From: Pseudomonas sp. H1h
Lineage (GTDB): Bacteria > Pseudomonadota > Gammaproteobacteria > Pseudomonadales > Pseudomonadaceae
Direction of reading: 5' to 3'
DNA: 64,000 nucleotides
Assembly (NCBI RefSeq): GCF_000633255.1
Contig: NZ_AYMJ01000015.1
Location: 1 to 64,000 of the forward strand
Shown in pieces: positions 36,606 to 46,987 of this stretch. Position 1 is the first letter of the stretch. Each line of letters starts with the position of its first letter. The notes below the pieces were generated by a model, which was not told where the DNA came from, searched no databases, and saw only the letters and a list, made by a program, of their open reading frames with translations. The position numbers were made by a program, and so were the translations under genes.

Positions 36606-36743
36606 GTTGCAAATACAGCGTAACGACCGCTTGTCTTAAACCTGCCTGTCCCTGTCAGATCTGACAGTAGGCAGCCGCTGCTACCTGATGTGAGATGGGA
36701 CACGTCCGTCTGGACAGACTCTTATCACTCCAAGGTGCACACC

Positions 36744-38927
36744 ATGGATATTCAGTCGTCAACATTGAACGCAATCTTTGAGTTGGTTGCGGTTTTCGTA
36801 CCAGGCTGGGTTTCGCCGATCAAACCACCTGCACGTGCCCATGGTGGTATCCCCAGATCGCTCTACGACGACAAACCCTCGGGCCTTCAAGTGGTGATTG
36901 ATCCGTGGTCTGAACTGCAACGACGCAACCAAATCATGGAGGCGTACGATTCGGTGGCCCTGTATGTCAATGACGCCCCTACTTCAGTGGCCGGGGCAAT
37001 CGTACAACCCGGCGACGAGCAAAAACGCATCTCGCTGAATGTACCCCACGGACACTTGATTCACGGCGTCAATCGCCTGCATTACAAGGTAACCCGGCTT
37101 AGCGGTAACGTTGAGTCTTCGCGCGACCTGCTCGTGCTCTATCATCTGCGCCCCCTGAGCAGTCTCGACCTGGTGATTCCACCCAATGTAGTCACCAACG
37201 GAGTCAGCGCCGCACTGGCGGCACTCGGGGTTGTATTCGGTTTCACCTACAACACCGCACACCCCTATGACCTCGTGCGCTTTCGGATTGGCAACGAGTC
37301 GTTCACCAAAGAAGTCACCGACCCACCGACGCCGCTGACCATCACGCTGTTTACCGCTGACTTCCTGAAAGTCGGTGACGGCAAGATCGTCGTCGACTTC
37401 GTGGTAACCGACCAATTGGGCAACTCTGCCACCTCGGGAACCAAGACCCTCGACGTACACGTCGCCCATATCGACCTGCAACCCCCGACCGTCATCGGCC
37501 AGACCGGCAACAACTTCAGCCCGACCCAAACGCAAATCCGCGTGTTGGTACCCACTGGCCCGCTATTGCCCACCGACCAATTCACTGTGACCTGGACCGG
37601 GGCGACTTCAACGGCTGCCGGCTCCTACACCAGCCCGCCGCAATCGGTCAGTGCCGGACTGGAAATCGCCGTACCGCGCTCGGTACTCGCCTACAGCCTG
37701 GGCAAAATCATCACAGTGACTTACACCCTCATCCGCAATGGCGTACCCAGCACCTCACTGGCACTGCTCTTGAACATTCTGGTGTTGCCGGCTGCGGCAC
37801 TGATCACGCCGAAAATCATCGACGCCGATACCAGCAACGTGCTGGATTTAATCGCGCTCGGCAGCAAAGACGGGACCATCCACGGCTTGCTCTGGACGTT
37901 GATCGAAGTCGGTCAACAGGTGTGGCTGACGCTGGAGGGCAAGAAGGCCGATGGCAGCCCGCATACCCTGAATGTCTGGAATGGCGGAGCCAGCAAAGTC
38001 AATACGGCGTGGGTCAATCAGGGCTTTTGGCCCAAGACGGTTGCCAACAGCTACCTCAACCAACTGGGCGACGGGTCCACCCTGACGATCAAATTCAAGG
38101 CAGCACTGGATCAAAGCAACATCGAAGCCAATGCAGTGGTGTTTCCGGATCGCACCTACACCATCAGATCGGTTGCCTTGGTCGCCCCAACGATTACTTC
38201 GGTCAAAGGCTCGCCCAGCGGCGTGGAAATTCCGCAGGGTGGCAGCACAGTCGAAACAGCGGTCACCTTGACCGGGGCGGCCAGCAAAGGGCTGCAGGTC
38301 GAAGTCTTCGACGGTGCGGTCTCAAAAGGAAAGGCCACCGCTAATGCCTCGACCGGAATCTGGACGTTGACGGTCAGCGGGTTGGCTGTCGCTGAACATA
38401 GCCTGACGGCGAAAGCGCTGTATGGCAGTGGGCAGGTATCGGCGGCACGGACTTTAACGATAATTACTATGAGCTGGACGGAAAATTTTGATCTTTATCC
38501 TAGAACCGAATTATATCCAGGCAACCCCCTTAATACGCCTGACCTGTCAATCTCTGTAGTGATGTATGCTGGGAACGTAATAATCATGCAAAGCACTGCA
38601 TTTATTCCTACGCCCCTGCCTGGAAAGTTTTCAGGAATGGTACTTATGCTCAGAAGTGATGATGGAACGCCTACCAGTATCAGATTCGAACTGAAGAAGA
38701 AATGTACGCGTATCAATTTCTGGCTCTATAACTATGGCAGCTATTCTTCAAGAAGCAGCATATTCATTTATGACTCAGACGGAAAACTAATAAAACAAGA
38801 GTCTCTTCCAGACTTTTATCCGGAAAGCACTCCTGAACAATACGACTTCGCCAGCTCTGACATCGCAAGTTTTGAAATCCACACCACAAACTTAATAACT
38901 GTTGATCACTGCTCTTTTTGGGGCTAG
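36744..38927 (+). CDS. Ig-like-repeat surface-type protein with distinct C-terminal domain
   Basis: This 727-residue protein has no signal peptide. The first 570 or so residues are beta-rich and contain several Ig-like segments of about 100 residues, for example one with PTITSVKGSPSGVEIPQGG and LTLTGAASKG-like strands and one ending VAEHSLTAKALYGSGQ. From about base 38460 the DNA becomes clearly AT-richer. The last 150 residues form another domain that looks like a lectin or carbohydrate-binding beta-sandwich (ENFDLYP, IYDSDGKLI, TVDHCSFWG). The ATG at 36744 follows AAGGTG. Bacterial Ig-like proteins are often adhesins or delivered effectors; here the role is unknown. No immunity-like gene follows. 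Confidence 0.65.
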   Translation: MDIQSSTLNAIFELVAVFVPGWVSPIKPPARAHGGIPRSLYDDKPSGLQVVIDPWSELQRRNQIMEAYDSVALYVNDAPTSVAGAIVQPGDEQKRISLNVPHGHLIHGVNRLHYKVTRLSGNVESSRDLLVLYHLRPLSSLDLVIPPNVVTNGVSAALAALGVVFGFTYNTAHPYDLVRFRIGNESFTKEVTDPPTPLTITLFTADFLKVGDGKIVVDFVVTDQLGNSATSGTKTLDVHVAHIDLQPPTVIGQTGNNFSPTQTQIRVLVPTGPLLPTDQFTVTWTGATSTAAGSYTSPPQSVSAGLEIAVPRSVLAYSLGKIITVTYTLIRNGVPSTSLALLLNILVLPAAALITPKIIDADTSNVLDLIALGSKDGTIHGLLWTLIEVGQQVWLTLEGKKADGSPHTLNVWNGGASKVNTAWVNQGFWPKTVANSYLNQLGDGSTLTIKFKAALDQSNIEANAVVFPDRTYTIRSVALVAPTITSVKGSPSGVEIPQGGSTVETAVTLTGAASKGLQVEVFDGAVSKGKATANASTGIWTLTVSGLAVAEHSLTAKALYGSGQVSAARTLTIITMSWTENFDLYPRTELYPGNPLNTPDLSISVVMYAGNVIIMQSTAFIPTPLPGKFSGMVLMLRSDDGTPTSIRFELKKKCTRINFWLYNYGSYSSRSSIFIYDSDGKLIKQESLPDFYPESTPEQYDFASSDIASFEIHTTNLITVDHCSFWG

Positions 38928-39009
38928 TAGACAGTGGGACAACTTCAAGCCTCCCCGAATCTCATAAGATATGTTTAGCTGACAGAGCACCCGTTGGAGA
39001 CGCGGTCAA

Positions 39010-39036
39010 CTGTGGGAGCGAGCCTGCTCGCGAAGG
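39010..39036 (+). repeat. Single REP element
   Basis: TGTGGGAGCGAGCCTGCTCG followed by CGAAGGC, with no inverted partner nearby. Confidence 0.75.
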
Positions 39037-39070
39037 CTGTCTCACCGGCAACACATCGCTTCAGGCATAA

Positions 39071-39108
39071 AAAACCCGCCGTCCCGGTTAATCGGGACGG
39101 CGGGTTTT
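39071..39108. terminator. Bidirectional terminator between the Ig-like gene and the adhesin gene
   Basis: AAAACCCGCCGTCCCG, a 6-base loop and CGGGACGGCGGGTTTT form a perfect 16-bp stem with A and T runs, serving the two convergent genes. Confidence 0.93.
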
Positions 39109-39124
39109 GTCGTTTCAGACCTCG

Positions 39125-42100
39125 CTACACCGTATCCACCTTCAACGAATGATCATTGAGCATGCCGCTGATGATCGTCGCCGTGTCGTGCCCGCTGGCG
39201 ATCACCCCGCCCGCCCCCGGGGTCACGCCGTAGTGGCTGGCGAGGTTGACGCCGGCCAGGTCGATGGTCTGGTTCGGCGTGGCGCCGGCCAGGGCACTGA
39301 CGTCGATGCTGGTGAGCACCGAAGCGCCGCTGCCGGTGACGGTGAAGTGCAGGTAATCGTCCAGCGACGCCGTGGTGCCGTTTTCACCTTGCAGCAGTTG
39401 CGACAGGTCGAGCTTGTCGGTGCCCGGGGTGAAGTCGGTGATGGTGTCGTGGCCCGTGTTGCCCTTCAGGTACTGGAAGGTATCGGCGCCCGGCCCGCCG
39501 GTCAGGGTGTTGTTGCCCATGCCGCCGATCAGCAGGTCGTCACCGCCGCCACCGTTGAGGATGTCGTTGCCCAGCCCGCCGTTGATCACGTTGTTATTGT
39601 TGTCGCCGGTCAGGGTGTCGTTGAAGTTCGAACCGACCAGGTTTTCGATATTGCTGAGGGTATCGGTGCCAGCGCCGATGGTGTTTTGCGCCCCCAGCAG
39701 ACCGAGGTTGACCGTGACTCCGGCAGTGGCGTGGGCATAGCTGACCGTGTCGATGCCGGTGCCGCCATCGAGAATGTCATTGCCCGGGCCGCTGTAGAGC
39801 AAGTCGTTGCCCGCGCCGCCGTGCATTTCGTTGTTGCCGGAGCCGGCGGTCAGCACGTCGTTACCGTCGCCGCCATTGAGGATGTTGTTGCCGGTGCCGG
39901 CCACCAGAATGTCATCGCCTGCGGTACCAGTGAGGGTATGACCATCCTGATAGGTGATGCTGACGTTGGCCGTGTCGCTGCCGCCATGGTTGTCGTTGGC
40001 GGTGTAGGTGCCGTTGAAGTCCGGCGTCACGTCGTGCGCGCCGGCGTAGTTGACCGTCATGGTCAGTTGGTAGTTTTCCGCCGCAGTGGGGTTACTGCCG
40101 CTGGTGTTGCTGATGTTGGTCACGTGGATCTGATAGGTGCCATCAGCGCTGGCAGTGATGGTGCCGCCGTCGGCGATGCTGGTGAACGCACCACCGTTGA
40201 CCGAGTACTCCATGGTGATGTGCCCGGCCGCCAGGTTGTGATCCAGGTTCAGCGTTTCGCCCTGTTTCAGTTTGACGGTGATCAGGTCCTCATCGTTGGC
40301 ATTGGCGGTGGTTACCGCGCCGAGGTATCCGCTGACCACCAGCACAGCCGTCATCGCTGCCGTGTTGGCCGCGAACGCATTGCGCACGTCGGCCAGGTTC
40401 TGGTTGGCGGCGGTGTTACCGGTGCCGTTGAACGTGATGGCGCCGGTACCGCTGAAGTCAGCGCCCTTGGCTGCCCACCCGGTGTTGAAGGTGGTCGGCG
40501 AGGCGTTGAGCGGGTCGCCGTCCGGGTCGGTGTCGTTGGCCAGCAGCAGTTCGCCCGGCACCGTGACGCTGCTCGACAGCACGTTGGTGATGACGTGGTC
40601 GTCCATCGCCACCGGTGGCGAGTTGGGGATCACTTTCACCGTCAGCGTCGAGCTGGCAAGGTCGCCATCGTTATCGCTGAGGGTGAAGCCGATGTTCTCG
40701 GTGATCACCGTGGTGGTGGTTTTCTGCGAGGTGTAGCTGTAGTCGCCAGTATCGAGGTTGATCACCAGCGTGCCGCTGTTGTTGGTGGCGATGCTCAACG
40801 TGTTGTTCACCGTGTTGAACGTGCCGTGGTTGGTGCCACCGCTTGGGGTCAACGACCCCTGGCCGCTGTTGGCGCGCGGGTCATAGGTGTAGGTGGTGCC
40901 GTCGATCACGATGGATTTGATGAAACCGCCATCGGCACCGAACGTGCCACCCTCGCCCAGCAGCGAACCGGTGACCGGCGCACCTTCCACGGTGCCCGAG
41001 AGCACCGAGTTGAGCTGATTGAGATCGGTGACCACCACGGCGTTGGTGTTGGTGTGGCTGATGCCGTCATACGCCAGCGGGTCGAGGTTGGCGTTGCTCA
41101 CGCCGCTGCCCAGGCCGATCGCGTAGTTCTTGATGTTGTTGGCGTCGAGGAACGCTTTGAGTGCGGTCTCGTCAGCGGTGCCGATTTCCTGGCCTGTGGT
41201 CGGTTTGCCGTCGGAGAAGAAGTAGCCGACGTTCTGCGCTCCGGTGAGTTTGCCCGAGGTGTTGAAGGCGGTTTGCATCGTCGCCACCGCCGCGTCGTAG
41301 TTGGTGCCGCCACCCGCCGTGAGGCCGGCGAGGAGCGATTTGGCGGTCGCCACGTCAACCCATACCGACGTTCTGTCGGTGGCGCTGCTGCTGAAGGTGA
41401 CGAGTTGCACCTTCACGTCGCCGAGGTCGTCGTATTTGTCGAGCAAGGCACTGATCGCCTGTTTCGCCAGATCCAGCCGCGACAGCCCCGGCACGCCGGA
41501 CGGATCGACCATGCTGCCGGAAATGTCGAGGACGATGAGGATGTTGGAATCGATCTCCACCGCTGCCACGGAGCGATCCGACGGCACCGCTTTCGGCACG
41601 TCATCGACGATGTTGACCACGATGGTGCTGGTGGTGCTGTTGCCCAGTGCATCGGTGGCTTTGTAGGTGAAACTTTCGCTCAGGGTATTCGCGCCGTCGT
41701 TGGCGTTCGGCGTGGTTTTCGGCGCCGAGGTCAGGGTGTAGGTGTAGGTGCCGTCAGCGTTGAGCTGGATCTGCCCGTAAGTGCCGGTGGCGCTGCCAAC
41801 CAAGGTGTAAGTGATCGCCCCGCTGCCGCCAGTGACCGCGCCGACCAGCGTGCCGGTGGCAGTTTCGCCGGTATTGGTCGGATCGCTGCCGGTGACCGTA
41901 CCCGGGGCCAGGTCCTGGCCGTCCTTGGTCAGGTCGAGGGCTTTTTCATAGACCGTCACGTCCTGATCGACCGAGGCCACCAGTTTGCTGTCGGCGACGT
42001 TGATAGTGATGGTGGTGGTGCTTTCGTCGCCGTCACCGTCGCGGATGGTGTAGGTGAAAGTATCGGTGGCACCCGGTGGGCTCACCGAGTTCGGGTTGCT

Positions 42101-45100
42101 GTGGTAAATGGCGTTGCCGGCCGCATCCAGGGTCAGGAAACCGTAGGTGCCGTTGATGTTGCTGTTGAGGCCGCCGATCGCCGAACTTGAGGTGTCACCG
42201 CCGGCACGCACGCCAACCACTGCACCGCCCGCTGCGGCGCCGTCCGCACCGGTAACGTCATTGCCCAGCACGCTGACATTGACCGTACCGCCCTCCACCA
42301 CCGAACCGGTGTCGGCCTTGGCGGTCGGCAGGTCGTCGATGATGTTGACGTTGATCTGCCCGGACGCAGTGCTGCCGTCGCCATCGGTGGCGACCACGTT
42401 GAAGTTCTCGGTGAGACTGTTGGCACCGTTACCGGTGGGGTGGGCGTCGTTGTGATCCAGCGTGTAGCTGTAACTCACAACACCTGTAGCCGCGTTGAAA
42501 CCAGTGATGGTCAGCGTGCTGCCGAGCGGTGTGGTGACCGATTGCGGGAAGCCTGCCGCCACACCGTTGGTGACCACGGCGATGCCGCCGACGGTGAGGG
42601 TTTGCAGACCATCGAGCGCGGTCACGGTGAATGTGCCGCTCTGGGTCAGGGCATTGGCATCAGGCGCGCTGCCGGTGCTGAGGTTTTTTTCGTAGACGGT
42701 GAGTTCGCCGCCGTTCACATCCAGGCCGCTGATGATCACAGGATCGTCGTTGTTGTGAATCTGCAGGACAAGGTTGGCGGTGCTGGTGTCGCCGTCCGAA
42801 TCGGTGATGGTGTAGGTGAACGTCTCGGTTCCATTACCGCCGCCGTGCAGGTTTTTGAAGTCGGCATCGGTGGGGTTGAGCGTGTAGGTGTAGGTGCCGT
42901 CGGTGTGCAGTTCCAGGGTGCCGTAAGTGCCGGTGAAGGTGCCGGCAGTGACGGGGCCAGTCGGTACGCGGTCGGCGCCCTGCACGTCGTTGGTCAGGAC
43001 GTTGCCGGTCAGGGTCAGGTTGGTTTCCGAGGCGGTGCCAGTGTTGCTGTCGTTCACTGCTTTTGGCAGGTCATCGATGATGTTCACATCGAGCGTTGCG
43101 TTGGCGGTCGTGCCGTTGTCGTCGACTACGGTGACGGCGAACTGTTCGGGCAGGTTGTTGGCGCCGTTGGCCGTTGGGTGGGCGTCGTTGTGGTCGAGGG
43201 TGTAGCTGTAGCTGACGACACCGGTGGTCGCGTTGAAGCCAGTGATGGTCAGCGTGCTGCCGAGCGGTGTGGTGACGGATTGCGGAAAGCCTGCGGCGAC
43301 ACCGTTGGTGACAACCGCGATTCCACCGACGGTCAGCGTCGTGACACCGTCCAGTGCGGTAATGGTGAAGGTGCCGCTCTGGGTCAGGGCATTGGCATCA
43401 GGCGCGCTGCCGGTGCTGAGGTTTTTTTCGTAGACGGTGAGTTCGCCGCCGTTCACATCCAGGCCGCTGATGACCACGGGGTCGTCGTTGTTGTGGATCT
43501 GCAAGACAAGGTTGGCGGTGCTGGTGTCGCCATCCGAGTCGGTGATGGTGTAGGTGAAGGTTTCGGTGCCGTTGCCGCCGCCGTGCAGGTTTTTGAAGTC
43601 GGCATCAGTGGGGTTCAGCGTGTAGGTGTAGGTGCCGTCGGTGTGCAGTTCCAGGGTGCCGTAAGTGCCAGTGAAAGTCCCGGCAGTGACGGGGCCAGTC
43701 GGTACGCGGTCGGCGCCCTGCACGTCGTTGGTCAGGACGTTGCCGGTCAGTGTGAGGTTGGTTTCTGACGCCGTGCCGGTGTTGCTGTCGTTCACTGCTT
43801 TTGGCAGGTCATCGATGATGTTCACATCGAGCGTTGCGTTGGCGGTCGTGCCATTGTCGTCGACTACGGTGACGGCGAACTGCTCAGGCAGGTTGTTGGC
43901 GCCGTTGGCCGTTGGGTGAGCGTCGTTGTGATCGAGGGTGTAGCTGTAGCTGACGACACCGGTGGTCGCGTTGAAACCTGTGATCGTTAACGTGCTGCCG
44001 AGCGGTGTGGTGACCGATTGGGGGAAGCCCGCAGCCACGCCGTTGGTGACCACGGCGATGCCGCCCACCGTGAGCGTCGTGACACCGTCGAGTGCGGTAA
44101 TGGTGAACGTGCCGCTTTGGGTCAGCGCATTGGCATCAGGCGCGCTGCCGGTGCTGAGGTTTTTTTCGTAGACGGTGAGTTCGCCGCCGTTCACATCCAG
44201 GCCGCTGATGATCACGGGGTCGTCGTTGTTGTGGATCTGCAGGACAAGGTTGGCGGTGCTGGTGTCGCCGTCCGAATCGGTGATGGTGTAGGTGAACGTC
44301 TCGGTGCCGTTGCCGCCGCCGTGCAGGTTTTTGAAGTCGGCATCGGTGGGGTTCAGCGTGTAGGTGTAGGTGCCGTCGGTGTGCAGTTCAAGGGTGCCGT
44401 AAGTGCCGGTGAAAGTCCCGGCAGTGACGGGGCCAGTCGGTACGCGGTCGGCGCCCTGCACGTCGTTGGTCAGGACGTTGCCGGTCAGCGTGAGGTTGGT
44501 TTCCGAGGCGGTGCCGGTGTTGCTGTCGCTCACTGCTTTTGGCAGGTCATCGATGATATTCACATCGAGCGTTGCGTTGGCGGTCGTGCCGTTGTCGTCG
44601 ACTACGGTGACGGCGAACTGCTCGGGCAGGTTGTTGGCGCCGTTGGCCGTTGGGTGAGCGTCGTTGTGGTCGAGGGTGTAGCTGTAGCTGACGACACCGG
44701 TTGCCGCATTGAAACCTGTGATCGTTAACGTGCTGCCCAATGGTGTGGTGACCGATTGGGGGAAGCCTGCGGCGACGCCGTTGGTGACCACGGCGATTCC
44801 GCCCACCGTGAGCGTCGTGACACCGTCGAGTGCGGTAATGGTGAACGTGCCGCTTTGGGTCAGCGCATTGGCATCAGGCGCGCTGCCGGTGCTGAGGTTT
44901 TTTTCGTAGACGGTGAGTTCGCCGCCGTTCACATCCAGGCCGCTGATGACCACGGGGTCGTCGTTGTTGTGGATCTGCAAAACCAGATTCGCCGTGCTGG
45001 TGTCGCCGTCCGAGTCGGTGATGGTGTAGGTGAACGTCTCGGTGCCGTTGCCGCCGCCGTGCAGGTTTTTGAAGTCGGCATCGGTCGGGTTGAGCGTGTA

Positions 45101-46987
45101 GGTGTAGGTGCCGTCGGTGTGCAGTTCCAGGGTGCCATAAGTGCCGGTGAAGGTGCCGGCAGTGACTGGGCCAGTCGGTACGCGGTCGGCGCCCTGCACG
45201 TCGTTAATCAGGACGTTACCAGTCAGCGTGAGGTTGGTTTCCGAGGCGGTGCCAGTGTTGCTGTCGTTCACTGCTTTTGGCAGGTCATCGATGATGTTCA
45301 CATCGAGCGTTGCGTTGGCGGTGGTGCCGTTGTCGTCGACTACGGTGACGGCGAACTGTTCGGGCAGGTTGTTTGCACCGTTGGCGGTTGGGTGGGCGTC
45401 GTTGTGATCCAGCGTGTAGCTGTAACTCACAACACCTGTAGCCGCGTTGAAACCAGTGATGGTCAGCGTGCTGCCGAGCGGTGTGGTGACCGATTGGGGG
45501 AAGCCCGCTGCCACGCCGTTGGTAACGACAGCGATGCCGCCGACGGTCAATGTGGTGACGCCATCCAGCGCCGTGATGCTGAAGGTGCCGCTCTGGGTCA
45601 GCGCGGTGGAATCCGGCTCGCTGCCGGTGCTGAGGTTTTTCTCAAAGACCGTCAGCTCCCCGCCTTCAACGCTCAACCCGTTGATCACCACCGGATCGTC
45701 GTTGTTGTGAATCTGCAAAACCAGATTCGCCGTGCTGGTGTCGCCATCCGAATCGGTGATGGTATAGGTGAACGTCTCGGTGCCGTTACCACCGCCATGC
45801 AGGGCTTTGAAATCCGCATCGCTGGTGTTCAGGGTATAGGTGTAAGTGCCGTTGGCATTCAACACCAGGGTACCGAAAGTGCCGGTGAACGTACCCGCGG
45901 TGACGGGGCCAGTGGGTACACGATCGGCGCCCTGCACGTCGTTGGTCAGGACGTTGCCGGTGAGGGTCAACAGGGTTTCCGAAGCGGTGTTGGCGTTGCT
46001 GTCATTCACCGCTCTGGGCACGTCGTCGATGATGTTGACGTCCAGCGAGCCGGTGGCGCTGTCGCCATTGTTGTCGCCGGCGGTCACGGTGAAATGTTCG
46101 CTGAGGCTGTTGGCGCCATCACCCGCTGGATGGGCGTCGTTGCCGTTGAGGGTGTAGCTGTAGCTGACGACCCCGGTCGAAGCGTTGTAGCCGGTGATGG
46201 TCAGGGTGTTGCCCAGTTGCGTGGTGATCGACTGCGGAAAGCCCGCCGCCACGCCGCCGCTGATCACGTTGATCCCACCGATGTTCAGGCTGCTCAGACC
46301 GTCCGGTGCCGACACCGTGAAGCTGCCACTCTGGGTCAGCGCACCAGGATTGGCAGAGGAGCCGTCCGGCAGGTTGGCTTCGTTGAGCGTCAGCTCCCCG
46401 CCGGGTACCGCGAGGCCGCTGAGTGTCACCGGATTATTGACCGGCGGCACGATTGGCGTGTTGTCGCCATTGTCGACCACCACAAATGGCCGCACTTGCG
46501 GAAACTCGGGAATCCCGTTGAAACCGGCGGTGGGAAAACCGATGACCGGGTCCACTCGCCCGCCGACTTCGGTCAGCAACACAAAACTGTGGCCGCCGCC
46601 CGCCTCGCCTGGCACGCCAGTCGGTGCATTCGGCCCCGCAGCGGTCGCTTCCGCGGCTTTGGTCGGGTCTTCGCCAGCGGCGATGGCTTTCTGGATCTGT
46701 TCGACATCGGTCAGTTGCGCTTCGCTCGGCGTCAGCGCTTCAGGGGAATCGATGTGCACCGCCTGGTTGGCCAGCAGTTGCCCGGACATGGTCATGCTGC
46801 TGTCGCGGCCCAGGGTCAACTCATGGCCGTTTTGCAGATGAACGGCGACGGCGCCTTCAGCGCCGGTGATCACTTGATCGCCGGCATACAAGCGGTCGCC
46901 CTCGACCAGGGCGCGGCGCATGCCGTCGGTACCCTGCGCAAAAACCTGACCTATGACTTTAGTGACGATCCCGATGAGCGTTGCCAT
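39125..46987 (-). CDS. Large RTX adhesin with Lap-type retention module (MapA/LapA family)
   Basis: This 2620-residue type I secreted adhesin has an N-terminal retention module (residues 1-110) followed by TAAG at 115-118, the type of site cut by the periplasmic protease LapG. Next come cadherin/VCBS-like repeats, of which about five have a 246-residue period. A von Willebrand A domain carries the MIDAS motif DISGS (nucleotides about 41000-41560). Calcium-binding RTX repeats follow (GGDGNDVL, GGAGNDLL; about 39400-39950), then the C-terminal secretion signal. The start at 46987 follows GGAGGAAA. The smaller size and the paralogous secretion genes alongside favour MapA over LapA. lapD and lapG are not in the window. 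Confidence 0.88.
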   Translation of the reverse strand: MATLIGIVTKVIGQVFAQGTDGMRRALVEGDRLYAGDQVITGAEGAVAVHLQNGHELTLGRDSSMTMSGQLLANQAVHIDSPEALTPSEAQLTDVEQIQKAIAAGEDPTKAAEATAAGPNAPTGVPGEAGGGHSFVLLTEVGGRVDPVIGFPTAGFNGIPEFPQVRPFVVVDNGDNTPIVPPVNNPVTLSGLAVPGGELTLNEANLPDGSSANPGALTQSGSFTVSAPDGLSSLNIGGINVISGGVAAGFPQSITTQLGNTLTITGYNASTGVVSYSYTLNGNDAHPAGDGANSLSEHFTVTAGDNNGDSATGSLDVNIIDDVPRAVNDSNANTASETLLTLTGNVLTNDVQGADRVPTGPVTAGTFTGTFGTLVLNANGTYTYTLNTSDADFKALHGGGNGTETFTYTITDSDGDTSTANLVLQIHNNDDPVVINGLSVEGGELTVFEKNLSTGSEPDSTALTQSGTFSITALDGVTTLTVGGIAVVTNGVAAGFPQSVTTPLGSTLTITGFNAATGVVSYSYTLDHNDAHPTANGANNLPEQFAVTVVDDNGTTANATLDVNIIDDLPKAVNDSNTGTASETNLTLTGNVLINDVQGADRVPTGPVTAGTFTGTYGTLELHTDGTYTYTLNPTDADFKNLHGGGNGTETFTYTITDSDGDTSTANLVLQIHNNDDPVVISGLDVNGGELTVYEKNLSTGSAPDANALTQSGTFTITALDGVTTLTVGGIAVVTNGVAAGFPQSVTTPLGSTLTITGFNAATGVVSYSYTLDHNDAHPTANGANNLPEQFAVTVVDDNGTTANATLDVNIIDDLPKAVSDSNTGTASETNLTLTGNVLTNDVQGADRVPTGPVTAGTFTGTYGTLELHTDGTYTYTLNPTDADFKNLHGGGNGTETFTYTITDSDGDTSTANLVLQIHNNDDPVIISGLDVNGGELTVYEKNLSTGSAPDANALTQSGTFTITALDGVTTLTVGGIAVVTNGVAAGFPQSVTTPLGSTLTITGFNATTGVVSYSYTLDHNDAHPTANGANNLPEQFAVTVVDDNGTTANATLDVNIIDDLPKAVNDSNTGTASETNLTLTGNVLTNDVQGADRVPTGPVTAGTFTGTYGTLELHTDGTYTYTLNPTDADFKNLHGGGNGTETFTYTITDSDGDTSTANLVLQIHNNDDPVVISGLDVNGGELTVYEKNLSTGSAPDANALTQSGTFTITALDGVTTLTVGGIAVVTNGVAAGFPQSVTTPLGSTLTITGFNATTGVVSYSYTLDHNDAHPTANGANNLPEQFAVTVVDDNGTTANATLDVNIIDDLPKAVNDSNTGTASETNLTLTGNVLTNDVQGADRVPTGPVTAGTFTGTYGTLELHTDGTYTYTLNPTDADFKNLHGGGNGTETFTYTITDSDGDTSTANLVLQIHNNDDPVIISGLDVNGGELTVYEKNLSTGSAPDANALTQSGTFTVTALDGLQTLTVGGIAVVTNGVAAGFPQSVTTPLGSTLTITGFNAATGVVSYSYTLDHNDAHPTGNGANSLTENFNVVATDGDGSTASGQINVNIIDDLPTAKADTGSVVEGGTVNVSVLGNDVTGADGAAAGGAVVGVRAGGDTSSSAIGGLNSNINGTYGFLTLDAAGNAIYHSNPNSVSPPGATDTFTYTIRDGDGDESTTTITINVADSKLVASVDQDVTVYEKALDLTKDGQDLAPGTVTGSDPTNTGETATGTLVGAVTGGSGAITYTLVGSATGTYGQIQLNADGTYTYTLTSAPKTTPNANDGANTLSESFTYKATDALGNSTTSTIVVNIVDDVPKAVPSDRSVAAVEIDSNILIVLDISGSMVDPSGVPGLSRLDLAKQAISALLDKYDDLGDVKVQLVTFSSSATDRTSVWVDVATAKSLLAGLTAGGGTNYDAAVATMQTAFNTSGKLTGAQNVGYFFSDGKPTTGQEIGTADETALKAFLDANNIKNYAIGLGSGVSNANLDPLAYDGISHTNTNAVVVTDLNQLNSVLSGTVEGAPVTGSLLGEGGTFGADGGFIKSIVIDGTTYTYDPRANSGQGSLTPSGGTNHGTFNTVNNTLSIATNNSGTLVINLDTGDYSYTSQKTTTTVITENIGFTLSDNDGDLASSTLTVKVIPNSPPVAMDDHVITNVLSSSVTVPGELLLANDTDPDGDPLNASPTTFNTGWAAKGADFSGTGAITFNGTGNTAANQNLADVRNAFAANTAAMTAVLVVSGYLGAVTTANANDEDLITVKLKQGETLNLDHNLAAGHITMEYSVNGGAFTSIADGGTITASADGTYQIHVTNISNTSGSNPTAAENYQLTMTVNYAGAHDVTPDFNGTYTANDNHGGSDTANVSITYQDGHTLTGTAGDDILVAGTGNNILNGGDGNDVLTAGSGNNEMHGGAGNDLLYSGPGNDILDGGTGIDTVSYAHATAGVTVNLGLLGAQNTIGAGTDTLSNIENLVGSNFNDTLTGDNNNNVINGGLGNDILNGGGGDDLLIGGMGNNTLTGGPGADTFQYLKGNTGHDTITDFTPGTDKLDLSQLLQGENGTTASLDDYLHFTVTGSGASVLTSIDVSALAGATPNQTIDLAGVNLASHYGVTPGAGGVIASGHDTATIISGMLNDHSLKVDTV
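42430..46160 (-). repeat. Array of 738-bp coding repeats within the adhesin gene
   Basis: The marker GTTCACATCC recurs at 42713, 43451, 44189 and 44927, exactly 738 bases apart (246 codons). A fifth, more divergent unit begins near 45665, and a partial unit precedes 42713. Inner units are nearly identical at the DNA level, showing recent duplication or gene conversion. Confidence 0.93.

Noticed and set aside
39107..42190. Very long open frame on the plus strand opposite the adhesin gene (and similar ones to 47065)
   Set aside because: It mirrors the repetitive, GC-rich adhesin gene codon by codon, has biased low-complexity composition and no start signal; it is a shadow of the real gene.
39125..46987. 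Naming the adhesin lapA and the exporter lapEBC
   Set aside because: Size, the paralogous ABC sequence and the absence of lapD/lapG nearby fit the MapA-type system better, but without a search I left the symbols blank.
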